DNA of 6,642 bases from an uncultured Deinococcales bacterium (GCA_937934635.1 CALGZD010000304.1:1-6642), one strand, 5' to 3'. Shown: positions 1 through 6,326, counted from the stretch's first letter. Notes: generated by a model not told the origin, from the letters alone. Translations and numbers: made by a program.

Positions 1-165
1 GGTTAAACTGCATGATTAGCGTGAAAGAATTAATGGAACATCACATATAAAGATACTAAACTAGGAATTCAGATAGTTATTTGCTTGTTAGTTTGATAAA
101 GATAATTGATGTAAGCTTAGAACGGTATTAGGGTCTTGATATTGTGTATAGATTGTATATATATG

Positions 166-195
166 GGGTTGATACAAATAGGGTTGATTCAAATC
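166..195. repeat. 15-bp tandem duplication (2 copies)
   Basis: GGGTTGATACAAATA (166-180) is followed directly by GGGTTGATTCAAATC (181-195). The two copies match at 13 of 15 positions. This looks like a local slippage duplication in non-coding DNA, and no function is evident. Confidence 0.7.
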
Positions 196-209
196 AAGAT
201 ACTGAATAA

Positions 210-273
210 ATTATGGTCTTGAAAGATTGTAGTCTTGAGAGATTATGGTCTTAAGAGATTGTAGTCTTGAAAA
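210..273. repeat. 16-bp tandem repeat, four copies in alternating pairs
   Basis: Four consecutive 16-bp units occur at 210-225, 226-241, 242-257 and 258-273. Units 1 and 3 begin ATTATGGTCTT and units 2 and 4 begin ATTGTAGTCTT, so the array reads as a 32-bp unit duplicated once, itself derived from a 16-bp doubling. A looser copy (ATTAGGGTCTTGATATT) lies upstream near 127-143. There are no spacers, so it is not a CRISPR array. Confidence 0.85.
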
Positions 274-430
274 CGTTTAGGGATCTGTAGGGAGATGGGC
301 ATATTGAATAGAAATGCTTTTTGAAATTGTGATACCGAGTCCGAAAACATCCTAAATATAATATCTATACTTGAGCTTTTAGGTGCTCAGTCATATTTCG
401 TTTCAAGGTTGGGATTTTATGAAAATTGGT

Positions 431-460
431 AGTATGACTTTAAATAGTATGGCTTTAAAG
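431..460. repeat. 15-bp tandem duplication (2 copies)
   Basis: AGTATGACTTTAAAT (431-445) is followed directly by AGTATGGCTTTAAAG (446-460), with 13 of 15 positions identical. It belongs to the same class of short direct duplications found elsewhere in the non-coding parts of this window. Confidence 0.7.
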
Positions 461-540
461 TGAGCAATTGAGTGGATTTAGTATGAAAGTTCAAGAGATG
501 ATGCTTGGTTTAAATTAGAGGTTTAACGCTTTAGGGGTTT

Positions 541-574
541 AACTAGGTTAGAGATTGAACTAGGTTAGAGATTT
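541..574. repeat. 17-bp tandem duplication (2 copies)
   Basis: AACTAGGTTAGAGATTG (541-557) is followed by AACTAGGTTAGAGATTT (558-574), identical except for the last base. A decayed third copy (AATTGTGTTAGATTC) follows at about 575-589. It lies roughly 110 bp before the start of the SLH/collagen gene. Confidence 0.8.
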
Positions 575-681
575 AATTGTGTTAGATTCTTCATTTTTGA
601 TTTAGGGTGTGATCGCTTTAAGACTTAATTGAGGCATATTTGACTCAACACTATTTTGCAAAATGGTATGAAATACAATGT

Positions 682-688
682 AGAAGGG
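682..688 (+). promoter_or_regulatory. Ribosome binding site for the SLH/collagen gene
   Basis: AGAAGGG ends 9 nt before ATG 698. This site decides the start. The longer in-frame TTG at 656 and ATG at 668 lack a comparable purine-rich site, and starting at either would put charged residues ahead of an otherwise normal signal peptide. Confidence 0.7.
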
Positions 689-697
689 ATTGGCAAG

Positions 698-2710
698 ATG
701 AAACTCAGGAGAGCGTTAACGCTTATTTTATTAATATTTATGGCTACAGTGTCATATGCACAGGTTTCTGCGCTAAATAAAGCGCCAACTGTCTTTGATG
801 ATGTTCCAGCTAATTTTTATGCAAATGAAGCAATTAATATTGCTGTAAATGCAGGGATTATTGTTGGTCGTACGGATGGAACTTTTGATGGTTATGCAAA
901 CCTAACAAGGTACGAGTCAGCGATTGTTATCGCACGTTTATTAACTAAGTATCAAAATGATTTACGCATCGTTTATCAAGATCTAAAAGAGCTTGATGAT
1001 GCCCTCGTAGATTTAGCAACTGACTACTACGATATGCGAGACGAAATTGATGACTTAAGAGCCTCGATCAATAATCAAGGAAATAATGAAGAAGTTATGG
1101 CGTTGAGAGAACAGCTTGCAGCTATGCAGGGTCGCTTGGGAGTGCTCGAGCGTCAAATTGTTGCACAAGCTGGTATTGCTGGTACGTCAGGTCCACAAGG
1201 TGTTCAAGGTCCACAGGGACCAGCGGGTCCGCTAGGTCCACAAGGACCAGCAGGGCCAGTAGGACCACAAGGACCAGCGGGTCCAGCAGGTGCGTCTGGT
1301 TCGCCAGGTTCGCCTGGTTCGCCAGGTCCAGCTACACAGGGTCCACAAGGACCACAAGGTCTACAAGGTCCACAGGGACCAGCAGGACCAGCCACACAAG
1401 GTCCGCAGGGAGCAACAGGACCACAGGGACCAGCAGGTCCGCAAGGTCCAGCAGGACCAGCTTCAACTGCTTCAGGACCACAAGGACCACAAGGACAAGC
1501 GGGACCGTCAGGACCAGCAGGGCCAGTGGGACCGTCAGGACCAGCAGGACCCGTCGGACCAGCAGCTCCTGCAAGTACTACATCTGCACAAGTGAACTAC
1601 ACGCCATCGCAAATAGTTGTACAGCCTGGGCAGAACCCGATTTCTTCAAGTGTGCTTCCTGTTGATTTTGCTTCGCCGAGTGACCAAAATAATTCAGTGA
1701 ATAACCCAACAGGTGGACAGATTCATATTTCAAGCATTCAGCAAGGTACAGGTGGTGCAGAGATACATATCAATACTGTTGCAAACACCTTTGTTCCGCT
1801 ACAAGTCAATCAACCAGTGTCACCGTCACCTACCCCTGTGACTGTCTTTAGCACAGTTGTAACACAACAACCAATTGGTTCAGCAGGGTTTAATAATCCG
1901 CAACAACCTCAACCAGTGACTGTTATTTCGGTTCCAAGCTCACAACAGCCTCTACAACAAATTCAGCCAATTACGATTGTCAATTCTCCGCCTAGCTATT
2001 GTTCATCAGCAGACAATCTTTGGCGTGTAGAGTGTGGTGGCAACGGTATACAACCGCTTCCTGTTACCCCAACTGTGGTTCGTCCAGAATACTGCTCAGT
2101 ACAGCAAAATTTATGGCGTACAGAGTGTGGTGGTAATGGGATTCAGCCATCTACACCAACTGCTGTAGTGACAGTGAGTCAAACACCAACCCAGCCCACA
2201 ACCCCAGCGTATTGTACAGATAGTCGATATAGCTATCTAATAGAGTGTGGTGGTAACGGTGTTCCAAATAATCTTTCTGGCGTTACGCAAACACCGCCAC
2301 AACGCCCTGAGTATTGCTCAACGCAGGCAAACTTTTGGCGAACTGAGTGTGGTGGTAATGGTGTAGATCCTAACCAGACAACACAACAACCATCTAATCC
2401 TTCGGTAACAGTTTCTCAGGCTCCTGTAGTCAATTATCAGTATCCTTATCCAAATACAGCACCAGTGGCAAATACACAGGTAACAGGTACAGTTGTTACA
2501 GCTACACCTCTGCCTCAAAATCAATTGCCATATCCGAATGCATATCCTTATCCAGAAGGTGGTCCTAGTCAACCAAATGCGGTTTCAGTGACAGTTACCC
2601 CTAATGTACAGAGTAATAATCGAAGTAGTAATCGTAGTGGTGCGCCACAAGCTAGTTTTGATGTGCGTGTAGATCAACGATTGCTACAAAGCCCGTATAG
2701 TAAAGAATAA
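698..2710 (+). CDS. Secreted SLH-domain protein with collagen-like region and Cys-GGNG repeats
   Basis: This is a predicted cell-envelope protein of 670 residues. Seen in the sequence: a signal peptide at 1-21 (MKLRRA, then a hydrophobic core, likely cut after SYA); one SLH domain at about 33-84 ([34 protein letters not shown]); a charged coiled coil at about 86-157; 40 Gly-X-Y triplets at 162-289, broken by TQ, TQ and STAS; and a long Thr/Pro/Gln/Val-rich tail. The tail carries four 20-residue repeats starting at residues 434, 465, 505 and 539, each with two Cys and a GGNG turn. Tyr/Pro-rich stretches (YPYP) follow. The family context is that SLH domains bind pyruvylated secondary wall polymers or peptidoglycan, so the N-terminus probably anchors the protein while the collagen-like stalk projects outward. 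The overall architecture is not one I can name. ATG 698 was chosen for its Shine-Dalgarno site and signal peptide. A structural, adhesive or S-layer-associated role is inference. Confidence 0.88.
   Translation: MKLRRALTLILLIFMATVSYAQVSALNKAPTVFDDVPANFYANEAINIAVNAGIIVGRTDGTFDGYANLTRYESAIVIARLLTKYQNDLRIVYQDLKELDDALVDLATDYYDMRDEIDDLRASINNQGNNEEVMALREQLAAMQGRLGVLERQIVAQAGIAGTSGPQGVQGPQGPAGPLGPQGPAGPVGPQGPAGPAGASGSPGSPGSPGPATQGPQGPQGLQGPQGPAGPATQGPQGATGPQGPAGPQGPAGPASTASGPQGPQGQAGPSGPAGPVGPSGPAGPVGPAAPASTTSAQVNYTPSQIVVQPGQNPISSSVLPVDFASPSDQNNSVNNPTGGQIHISSIQQGTGGAEIHINTVANTFVPLQVNQPVSPSPTPVTVFSTVVTQQPIGSAGFNNPQQPQPVTVISVPSSQQPLQQIQPITIVNSPPSYCSSADNLWRVECGGNGIQPLPVTPTVVRPEYCSVQQNLWRTECGGNGIQPSTPTAVVTVSQTPTQPTTPAYCTDSRYSYLIECGGNGVPNNLSGVTQTPPQRPEYCSTQANFWRTECGGNGVDPNQTTQQPSNPSVTVSQAPVVNYQYPYPNTAPVANTQVTGTVVTATPLPQNQLPYPNAYPYPEGGPSQPNAVSVTVTPNVQSNNRSSNRSGAPQASFDVRVDQRLLQSPYSKE
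1181..1564 (+). repeat. Collagen-like Gly-X-Y coding tract
   Basis: Forty Gly-X-Y triplets lie in four runs of 17, 6, 7 and 10, dominated by GPQ, GPA and GPV, with GSP three times in a row. The two TQ breaks follow GPA and precede GPQ, so they look like copies of one duplicated block. At the DNA level the tract is a 9-bp-periodic repeat of GG(A/T)CCA-type codons, noticeably richer in GC than the flanking sequence. Such tracts form trimeric triple helices in bacterial collagens and change length readily by slippage. The long open frames on other frames and the opposite strand here are artefacts of this repetition. Confidence 0.9.
1997..2371 (+). repeat. Four Cys-x10-Cys-GGNG protein repeats
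   Basis: Units are encoded at 1997-2056, 2090-2149, 2210-2269 and 2312-2371. Each follows the pattern Y-C-[ST]-x6-[WY]-x2-E-C-G-G-N-G-[IV]. Units 1, 2 and 4 share a W-R-x-E-C core, and unit 3 has Y-L-I-E-C instead. Spacers of 11-20 residues rich in Pro, Thr, Val and Gln separate them. The paired Cys in a secreted protein suggest one disulfide loop per repeat, though metal binding is possible. I do not recognise this as a named domain. Confidence 0.85.
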
Positions 2711-2751
2711 AGCTAAAAAGCGATAAGCACTAATACAATTCCTTTACAAAA

Positions 2752-2782
2752 AAGAGGGTAGGTCCTGAAGACCTACCCTCTT
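2752..2782. terminator. Bidirectional Rho-independent terminator
   Basis: A perfect 13-bp stem (AAGAGGGTAGGTC with GACCTACCCTCTT) closes a 5-nt CTGAA loop, 41 bp after the stop of the SLH/collagen gene and 42 bp past the stop of the minus-strand small gene. On the minus strand the stem runs into a T tract (the complement of AAAAAA), which makes a strong terminator for the small gene. On the plus strand the T tract is weaker (ACTAGTTTTAG). Its place between convergent genes fits use in both directions. Confidence 0.88.
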
Positions 2783-2824
2783 ACTAGTTTTAGATTGTTG
2801 GCAAATAGTGTTACTAAATGCGAC

Positions 2825-3013
2825 TTATTCGATACGTCCTTTGTTACCGCCAAGACGGCTCTTTAACAGTGGCCATCCGAAAATACCAGCAATAATCAGA
2901 ACAATTATAAGTAACGTTAGCGCTCTACCGAATGCCAAAGCAATGAGCATGCCTAATATAACGCCACCCACACCAAACATCATTTTTTGATTAAGTGATT
3001 TAAAAAAATTCAT
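2825..3013 (-). CDS. Small hydrophobic membrane protein (62 aa), unknown function
   Basis: The product has a short charged N-terminus (MNFFKSLNQK), then a hydrophobic stretch from about residue 11 to 50 broken by G-R in the middle (LAFGRALTL), and ends with a basic tail (KSRLGGNKGRIE). This fits two closely spaced membrane helices or one helical hairpin. Positive charges at both ends would place the termini in the cytoplasm. I do not recognise a family. A TCCTTT on the plus strand (3027-3032) gives AAAGGA upstream of the ATG, but the 13-nt spacing is long. A TATAAT lies at 3105-3100 on the minus strand without a good -35 partner. The strong terminator just past its stop supports it as a real transcribed gene. 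The overlapping plus-strand frame at 2808-2990 is not favoured. Confidence 0.65.
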   Translation of the reverse strand: MNFFKSLNQKMMFGVGGVILGMLIALAFGRALTLLIIVLIIAGIFGWPLLKSRLGGNKGRIE

Positions 3014-3192
3014 ACGCTTAGCTTATTCCTTTCTTGTCAAATTTACATCATTCTTTTGGATGACACATAAGTTGCATCACCTACTTGTTGTTAATATACA
3101 TTATATTTGTTTCAAAACTGGCAATTTGACTGCAATGTAGCAATTTAATGGTTAAGTGCTACAAATTGCATTGGTTATATTGGTTATATTGA

Positions 3193-3373
3193 GGGTGCGT
3201 CCCATCCAAGGTTGGAAAGAGAGTTAACGCAAATAAAAGTTTTTTCGTTTTTTGAAAAACTTCCCTTTTTGAAAAACTTCCCTTTTTGAAAAACTTCCAA
3301 GGTGCGTCCCTAATAGAGTTGAATATCAGATTATTTCTTTAGATATACGTTCAACCTTTAGCGGGACGCACCC
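3193..3373. mobile_element. MITE-like element with 11-bp perfect terminal inverted repeats
   Basis: GGGTGCGTCCC (3193-3203) and its exact inverse GGGACGCACCC (3363-3373) bound a 181-bp stretch with no gene. The inverted repeats extend imperfectly to about 24 bp (AAGGTTG is shared inside both). A third copy, GGTGCGTCCC in direct orientation, lies at 3301-3310 and pairs with the right end to form a smaller 73-bp hairpin unit, so the element appears nested or half-duplicated. A 14-bp direct repeat, TTATATTGGTTATA, lies at 3175-3188 and again directly after the right end at 3374-3387, which resembles a target duplication. However, 4 bp (TTGA) separate it from the left end, and the left flank itself is a tandem of ATTGGTTAT. 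No transposase is present in the window, so mobility would need one elsewhere. Confidence 0.6.
3249..3298. repeat. 17-bp tandem repeat (2.9 copies) inside the MITE-like element
   Basis: TTTTTGAAAAACTTCCC is repeated at 3249-3265 and 3266-3282 and is nearly complete at 3283-3298. An upstream AAGTTTTT can pair with the AAAAACTT of any unit, so the array can form alternative stems. The last copy runs straight into the internal GGTGCGTCCC. Confidence 0.85.
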
Positions 3374-3647
3374 TTATATTGGTTATAGTTGCACACGTAC
3401 TTAAGAATCGCTTTCTCGCAACATGAAGACATGAATAAAAAGCCTTTGCTTGGTTAAATTTCGATTAGAAAGAATAGGTCGAGGATTAGAAATCGAAACG
3501 ATATTTATTATAGGAATAAGATTTCTACCAGATTCTTATCTTTAAGGTAAATCATTCACAAAGGTCTGGGGTGCGTTTTTATTTTGAATGCTGTCTCCAG
3601 TTAGTTTGTGAAAGAGTCTAATAAGAATAAGTAATGCAGCAACTGTG

Positions 3648-3680
3648 TTGGCTTGTTTGTTGGCTTGTTTGTTGGTTTGG
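3648..3680. repeat. 12-bp tandem repeat (2.7 copies)
   Basis: TTGGCTTGTTTG occurs at 3648-3659 and 3660-3671, with a partial third copy TTGGTTTGG at 3672-3680. It is non-coding and lies about 200 bp before the Amt-HD-GYP start. No function can be assigned. Confidence 0.75.
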
Positions 3681-3718
3681 CAATTTTTTTGCTAGATCTA
3701 AAAATATGGCTCAAAAAC

Positions 3719-3748
3719 ATGCTATTTTTAGCATCCATTTTGTGGATG
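3719..3748 (+). promoter_or_regulatory. Two overlapping, mutually exclusive small hairpins
   Basis: ATGCTA-tttt-TAGCAT (3719-3734) and CATCCA-ttttg-TGGATG (3732-3748) each form a perfect 6-bp stem. They share CAT at 3732-3734, so both cannot form completely at once. They lie about 130 bp upstream of ATG 3877. They could be a leader structure, a protein-binding palindrome pair, or chance in AT-rich DNA. No known riboswitch fold is recognisable. Confidence 0.3.
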
Positions 3749-3786
3749 TACCCTACAATTTTAGTAGTTTGTGATTAGGACTTAGT

Positions 3787-3830
3787 ACTACATTACGACT
3801 AGGACTATATTGCGACTAGGACTATATTAC
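3787..3830. repeat. 17-bp tandem repeat (2.6 copies)
   Basis: ACTACATTACGACTAGG (3787-3803) is followed by ACTATATTGCGACTAGG (3804-3820) and a partial ACTATATTAC (3821-3830). A looser half-unit, GATTAGGACTTAGT, precedes it at 3773-3786. The array ends about 46 bp before the Amt-HD-GYP ATG, so it lies in or near the 5' leader and changes in copy number would alter leader or promoter spacing. Confidence 0.8.
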
Positions 3831-3863
3831 AGGTAACTACTATAACAGATGTGCTTTTTTGCT

Positions 3864-3867
3864 GGAG
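3864..3867 (+). promoter_or_regulatory. Ribosome binding site deciding the start at 3877
   Basis: GGAG ends 9 nt before ATG 3877. The upstream in-frame TTG at 3859 would place this site inside the coding region and has only T-rich sequence in front of it, so 3877 is preferred. Confidence 0.65.
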
Positions 3868-3876
3868 ATCGGGATA

Positions 3877-6324
3877 ATGGGGTTAGATAGCTTCTTTTTT
3901 GTAGTAAATTTGCTAATGCTTTTACTATTTCTGGGTTTTGCGATGATGCAAAGGTCGATAGTTTTGGCTAAAAATAATAGAGATACGTCTTTAAAAAGAA
4001 CCATCATTACTATAGTAGTCGGTTTTTTTGCGTTTTCATCGCTTGGTGTTTGGGTGATGTACGGTGTAGACAACTGGATGAGTCGAGGCAATACTTTGCC
4101 AGTTTCTTATCTCATATTCCAATCGTGTCTTTGTCTATTAGTAATACTTATAGCCACATCAGGGTCTTATGGGCGCTTATCTTCACGTGTTCATATCTTT
4201 TTAACACTGTTTATAGCTATTGCTTTATATCCTTTTTTAGGTCGTTTTATAAAGCACGATGTCTTTGGAATGTTTTCGACAGGTGGGCTTTTTGAGTTGG
4301 GATTTAGAGATGTAGCGGGTGCAACCTTTATTTACAGTGTTGCTGGTTGGATAGCTTTAGCGACTTTGGTCATGTTTGGCTTTCGAGACCAACGCGTTGT
4401 TAAACCAAGATACAGAGTGGTACCAAGTTTTTTTAGTACCTTACTTATCAGCATAGGGTTATTGACAGCTATTGTAGCTATGTCGAGTTTGTATGACGCC
4501 AAGCTACATGTATCCAGTTTAGATGATTTGAGCAATATTTTTGCAAGTGCCTTAGTGATTGATGCGGTTAGAAATTCACTTTACGCCTCATATAGCGCTT
4601 TAGTTATAGGCGTCTTGGTTTCATTATTTCGTTTTAAAGCTTTAAATGTTCGCTTGTGTACACATAGTGTTATTGCTGGTTTAGTTGCGATAAGTGCATC
4701 TTCTTTTGCTGTTGATACTTGGATAGCATCGTTGATAGGCGCTTGTGCAGCGGTGTTTATGATTTTTACGAGGGCATTGTTGAAGGCGGAAAATATTAGT
4801 GATGATCTGAATATTGTGCCGACATATATGATATCGGGGATTTGGGGAACGGTTGCTGTTGGACTGTTTGCTAACACTGAGTTATTAGGTACTAACTTAA
4901 ACGTTTTGCAACAAGTATCTGTACAGATTTTAGGTGTGAGCTTTTTTGGTTTAGCGAGTTTCTTACCGACATCAGTACTATTGTGGGTATTAGCAAAGTT
5001 TAATTCATCAAGTATTCAAGTAAAACCTTCAAAAAATAAAAACAAGCTGAAAAGCAGGTTGAACTGGGAAAAGAATGCTAGTAAAAAAACGTCTTATACT
5101 GCTAGTAAAAAAGCACCTCATATTGAAAATGTCAAGGCAACACAAGCCCTATCAGTTTTGACACGTCATGATTCAGGTATGAATTTTGGTGCAAGTGAAC
5201 AAACTGTAAAGGTAGATAAGGTATACAAGGAGAAAGGGAACAGGCAGAATCTTGAGACAAATTTCCAAACAGCAATTGTAGTAATTGATGGACGGCTAGA
5301 TAATCAGTCCAGCCATCAGTCCAGTAGTCAATTCGACAATCAAATGACTCTAGAGATTCAAGGAACTAAGCTAACTGAGAACATGAGTAATCAACAAACT
5401 TTCCAAATTAAGGAAGAGCGATCTGCTAAGGCTCTAGTTACTAATACTATTAGTGACACTAATGTTCAGGAGTTGCCAAAGCGTTATCCAAGCAAAGATG
5501 TACAAGTTTTTATTGTTTTTCTTGAGCATGAAGTCAAAGCGAATAAGCTTGCACAGGGTTATACCAAGAATATGGTGTTGAAGAACTTATATGCTTTACG
5601 CAATATTGGAGAATCAATAAAGTTTAAAGAGAAGCAACTTGCAGGTTCACAAGCTACAGAGAAAGGTCTTAGCTCAGATATTTTGGCAGTACAGATTTTT
5701 AGTACAGCGCTTGCTGATAGCCTGTCACATGTTGAGAACTTGACTGATAAAATTACAAAACAATTTGTTGATGATATGTATTTTGCTAGTGCTTTGCACA
5801 GGATTAGTGGCATTGGGGTTAATAATGATGACTTATATTTTGAAATGAGTGATTATGCACCTAAGAGCCATACAGAATTTGAAAAACAAAGCACACTTCC
5901 CTATGCCGTGTATGAAAAGGCAGCACACAAAGCTAAGAAGAAATTAGAGTCTAAGAGTTTTATGCGGATGTGCTTGGACATAGCTCGAGCCCAGCACGAG
6001 CACTGGAACGGCATGGGTTTTTCCCAAGGGCTTCGTGGTGAAGACATACCTCTGGCAGCACGCATTGTCAGTTTAGTAGGCACATATATATCCTTAAGAA
6101 CAGCAACAGTAAGTAGACTATCGCACACACGTGCAAGTCAGTACATTCTGATGAACTCAATGAAGCAATTTGATCCTGTTGTGGTCCATCACTTTTTTCG
6201 TGTTAACGAATTGTTTGAAGATTTGTTTGCAGAGAGCTTTGTTCATGCGAATCAAGAAAAGTATGTATTACCCTCTAGTGAACAAGGTGATGAACATACG
6301 AATATTCTAGAGCAAAAACTATAA
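3877..6324 (+). CDS. Divergent Amt-type ammonium transporter domain fused to degenerate HD-GYP domain
   Basis: An 815-residue inner-membrane protein. Residues 1-375 follow the Amt/Mep/Rh fold: about 11 hydrophobic segments, the Amt signature region FRDVAGATFIYSVAGW at 143-158, IAGLVAI at 266-272, and SGIWGTVAVGLFA at 320-332. Relative to E. coli AmtB, Asp160 is kept (D145), but His168 and His318 align with Y153 and Y317. The Phe107 gate position reads Leu, and the HWVW-like stretch reads RFIK (123-126). Residues 376-540 are a polar Ser/Gln/Asn/Lys-rich linker. Residues about 545-785 resemble HD-GYP: ASALHRISGIG (637-647), AQHEHWNGMGFSQGLRGEDIP (705-725), AARI (727-730), QFDP (764-767). The key residues are altered (HD to HR, HHE to QHE, GYP to GFS, Asp to Gly at 735), so phosphodiesterase activity is unlikely. 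Known precedents are Amt domains fused to signalling modules, such as the Kuenenia Amt5 histidine kinase and Amt-GGDEF proteins. A receptor or scaffold role is inference. No glnK lies nearby. The stop is 2 bp from the convergent DUF1330 stop. Confidence 0.85.
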   Translation: MGLDSFFFVVNLLMLLLFLGFAMMQRSIVLAKNNRDTSLKRTIITIVVGFFAFSSLGVWVMYGVDNWMSRGNTLPVSYLIFQSCLCLLVILIATSGSYGRLSSRVHIFLTLFIAIALYPFLGRFIKHDVFGMFSTGGLFELGFRDVAGATFIYSVAGWIALATLVMFGFRDQRVVKPRYRVVPSFFSTLLISIGLLTAIVAMSSLYDAKLHVSSLDDLSNIFASALVIDAVRNSLYASYSALVIGVLVSLFRFKALNVRLCTHSVIAGLVAISASSFAVDTWIASLIGACAAVFMIFTRALLKAENISDDLNIVPTYMISGIWGTVAVGLFANTELLGTNLNVLQQVSVQILGVSFFGLASFLPTSVLLWVLAKFNSSSIQVKPSKNKNKLKSRLNWEKNASKKTSYTASKKAPHIENVKATQALSVLTRHDSGMNFGASEQTVKVDKVYKEKGNRQNLETNFQTAIVVIDGRLDNQSSHQSSSQFDNQMTLEIQGTKLTENMSNQQTFQIKEERSAKALVTNTISDTNVQELPKRYPSKDVQVFIVFLEHEVKANKLAQGYTKNMVLKNLYALRNIGESIKFKEKQLAGSQATEKGLSSDILAVQIFSTALADSLSHVENLTDKITKQFVDDMYFASALHRISGIGVNNDDLYFEMSDYAPKSHTEFEKQSTLPYAVYEKAAHKAKKKLESKSFMRMCLDIARAQHEHWNGMGFSQGLRGEDIPLAARIVSLVGTYISLRTATVSRLSHTRASQYILMNSMKQFDPVVVHHFFRVNELFEDLFAESFVHANQEKYVLPSSEQGDEHTNILEQKL

Positions 6325-6326
6325 AG

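Larger units (their letters stand above)
1..697. other. Long non-coding region upstream of the SLH/collagen gene
   Basis: No open reading frame of useful length is visible on either strand, and no tRNA or rRNA is recognisable. The stretch is very AT-rich and contains several short tandem duplications of 15-17 bp, listed separately. No convincing -35/-10 pair could be placed. TTGACT occurs at 640-645, but no good -10 lies 16-18 bp downstream. The region presumably holds the promoter and 5' leader of the gene starting at 698. The left edge of the window cuts the region, so its full length is unknown. Confidence 0.7.
3014..3876. other. Long repeat-rich intergenic region
   Basis: About 860 bp without a credible gene on either strand. 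It contains a MITE-like element (3193-3373), several short tandem repeats and a pair of overlapping hairpins, each listed separately. Two further inverted pairs are visible: TTTCGATT (3459-3466) with AATCGAAA (3491-3498), and TTCACAAA (3555-3562) with TTTGTGAA (3605-3612). A partial echo of the element end, GGGTGCGT, lies at 3569-3576 inside the second pair. The promoter of the Amt-HD-GYP gene must lie in the downstream part. TTGGCA (3677-3682) with AAAAAT 17 bp later is a weak candidate. Confidence 0.65.

Noticed and set aside
210..273. Possible CRISPR array
   Set aside because: The 16-bp units abut with no unique spacers and there are no cas genes, so it is a plain tandem repeat.
640..684. 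TTGACT (640-645) as the -35 of a promoter for the SLH/collagen gene
   Set aside because: No acceptable -10 lies 16-18 bp downstream. TACAAT at 674-679 is 28 bp away.
656..697. Longer start (TTG 656 or ATG 668) for the SLH/collagen protein
   Set aside because: No Shine-Dalgarno site lies before them, and the ribosome binding site at 682-688 with a normal signal peptide points to ATG 698.
1204..1595. Long open frames on both strands across the Gly-Pro tract (1204-1395 -, 1290-1595 +, 1332-1574 -)
   Set aside because: They are by-products of the 9-bp-periodic collagen codons. Their translations are low-complexity and none has a start context or domain.
2808..2990. 60-residue plus-strand frame overlapping the small membrane-protein gene
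   Set aside because: It begins 26 bp after the plus-strand side of the terminator, has no clear ribosome binding site, and its product is not membrane-like or otherwise recognisable. The minus-strand frame fits much better.
3459..3612. Inverted pairs TTTCGATT/AATCGAAA and TTCACAAA/TTTGTGAA as terminators or operators
   Set aside because: Loops of 24 and 42 nt and no T tract make them poor terminators. Eight-bp pairs of this kind can arise by chance in AT-rich DNA, so they are only mentioned within the region entry.
3877..6324. Annotating the 815-residue protein as a working ammonium transporter (amtB) or active c-di-GMP phosphodiesterase
   Set aside because: Twin histidines, Phe gate and HD-GYP catalytic residues are replaced, so only fold-level assignment is justified.
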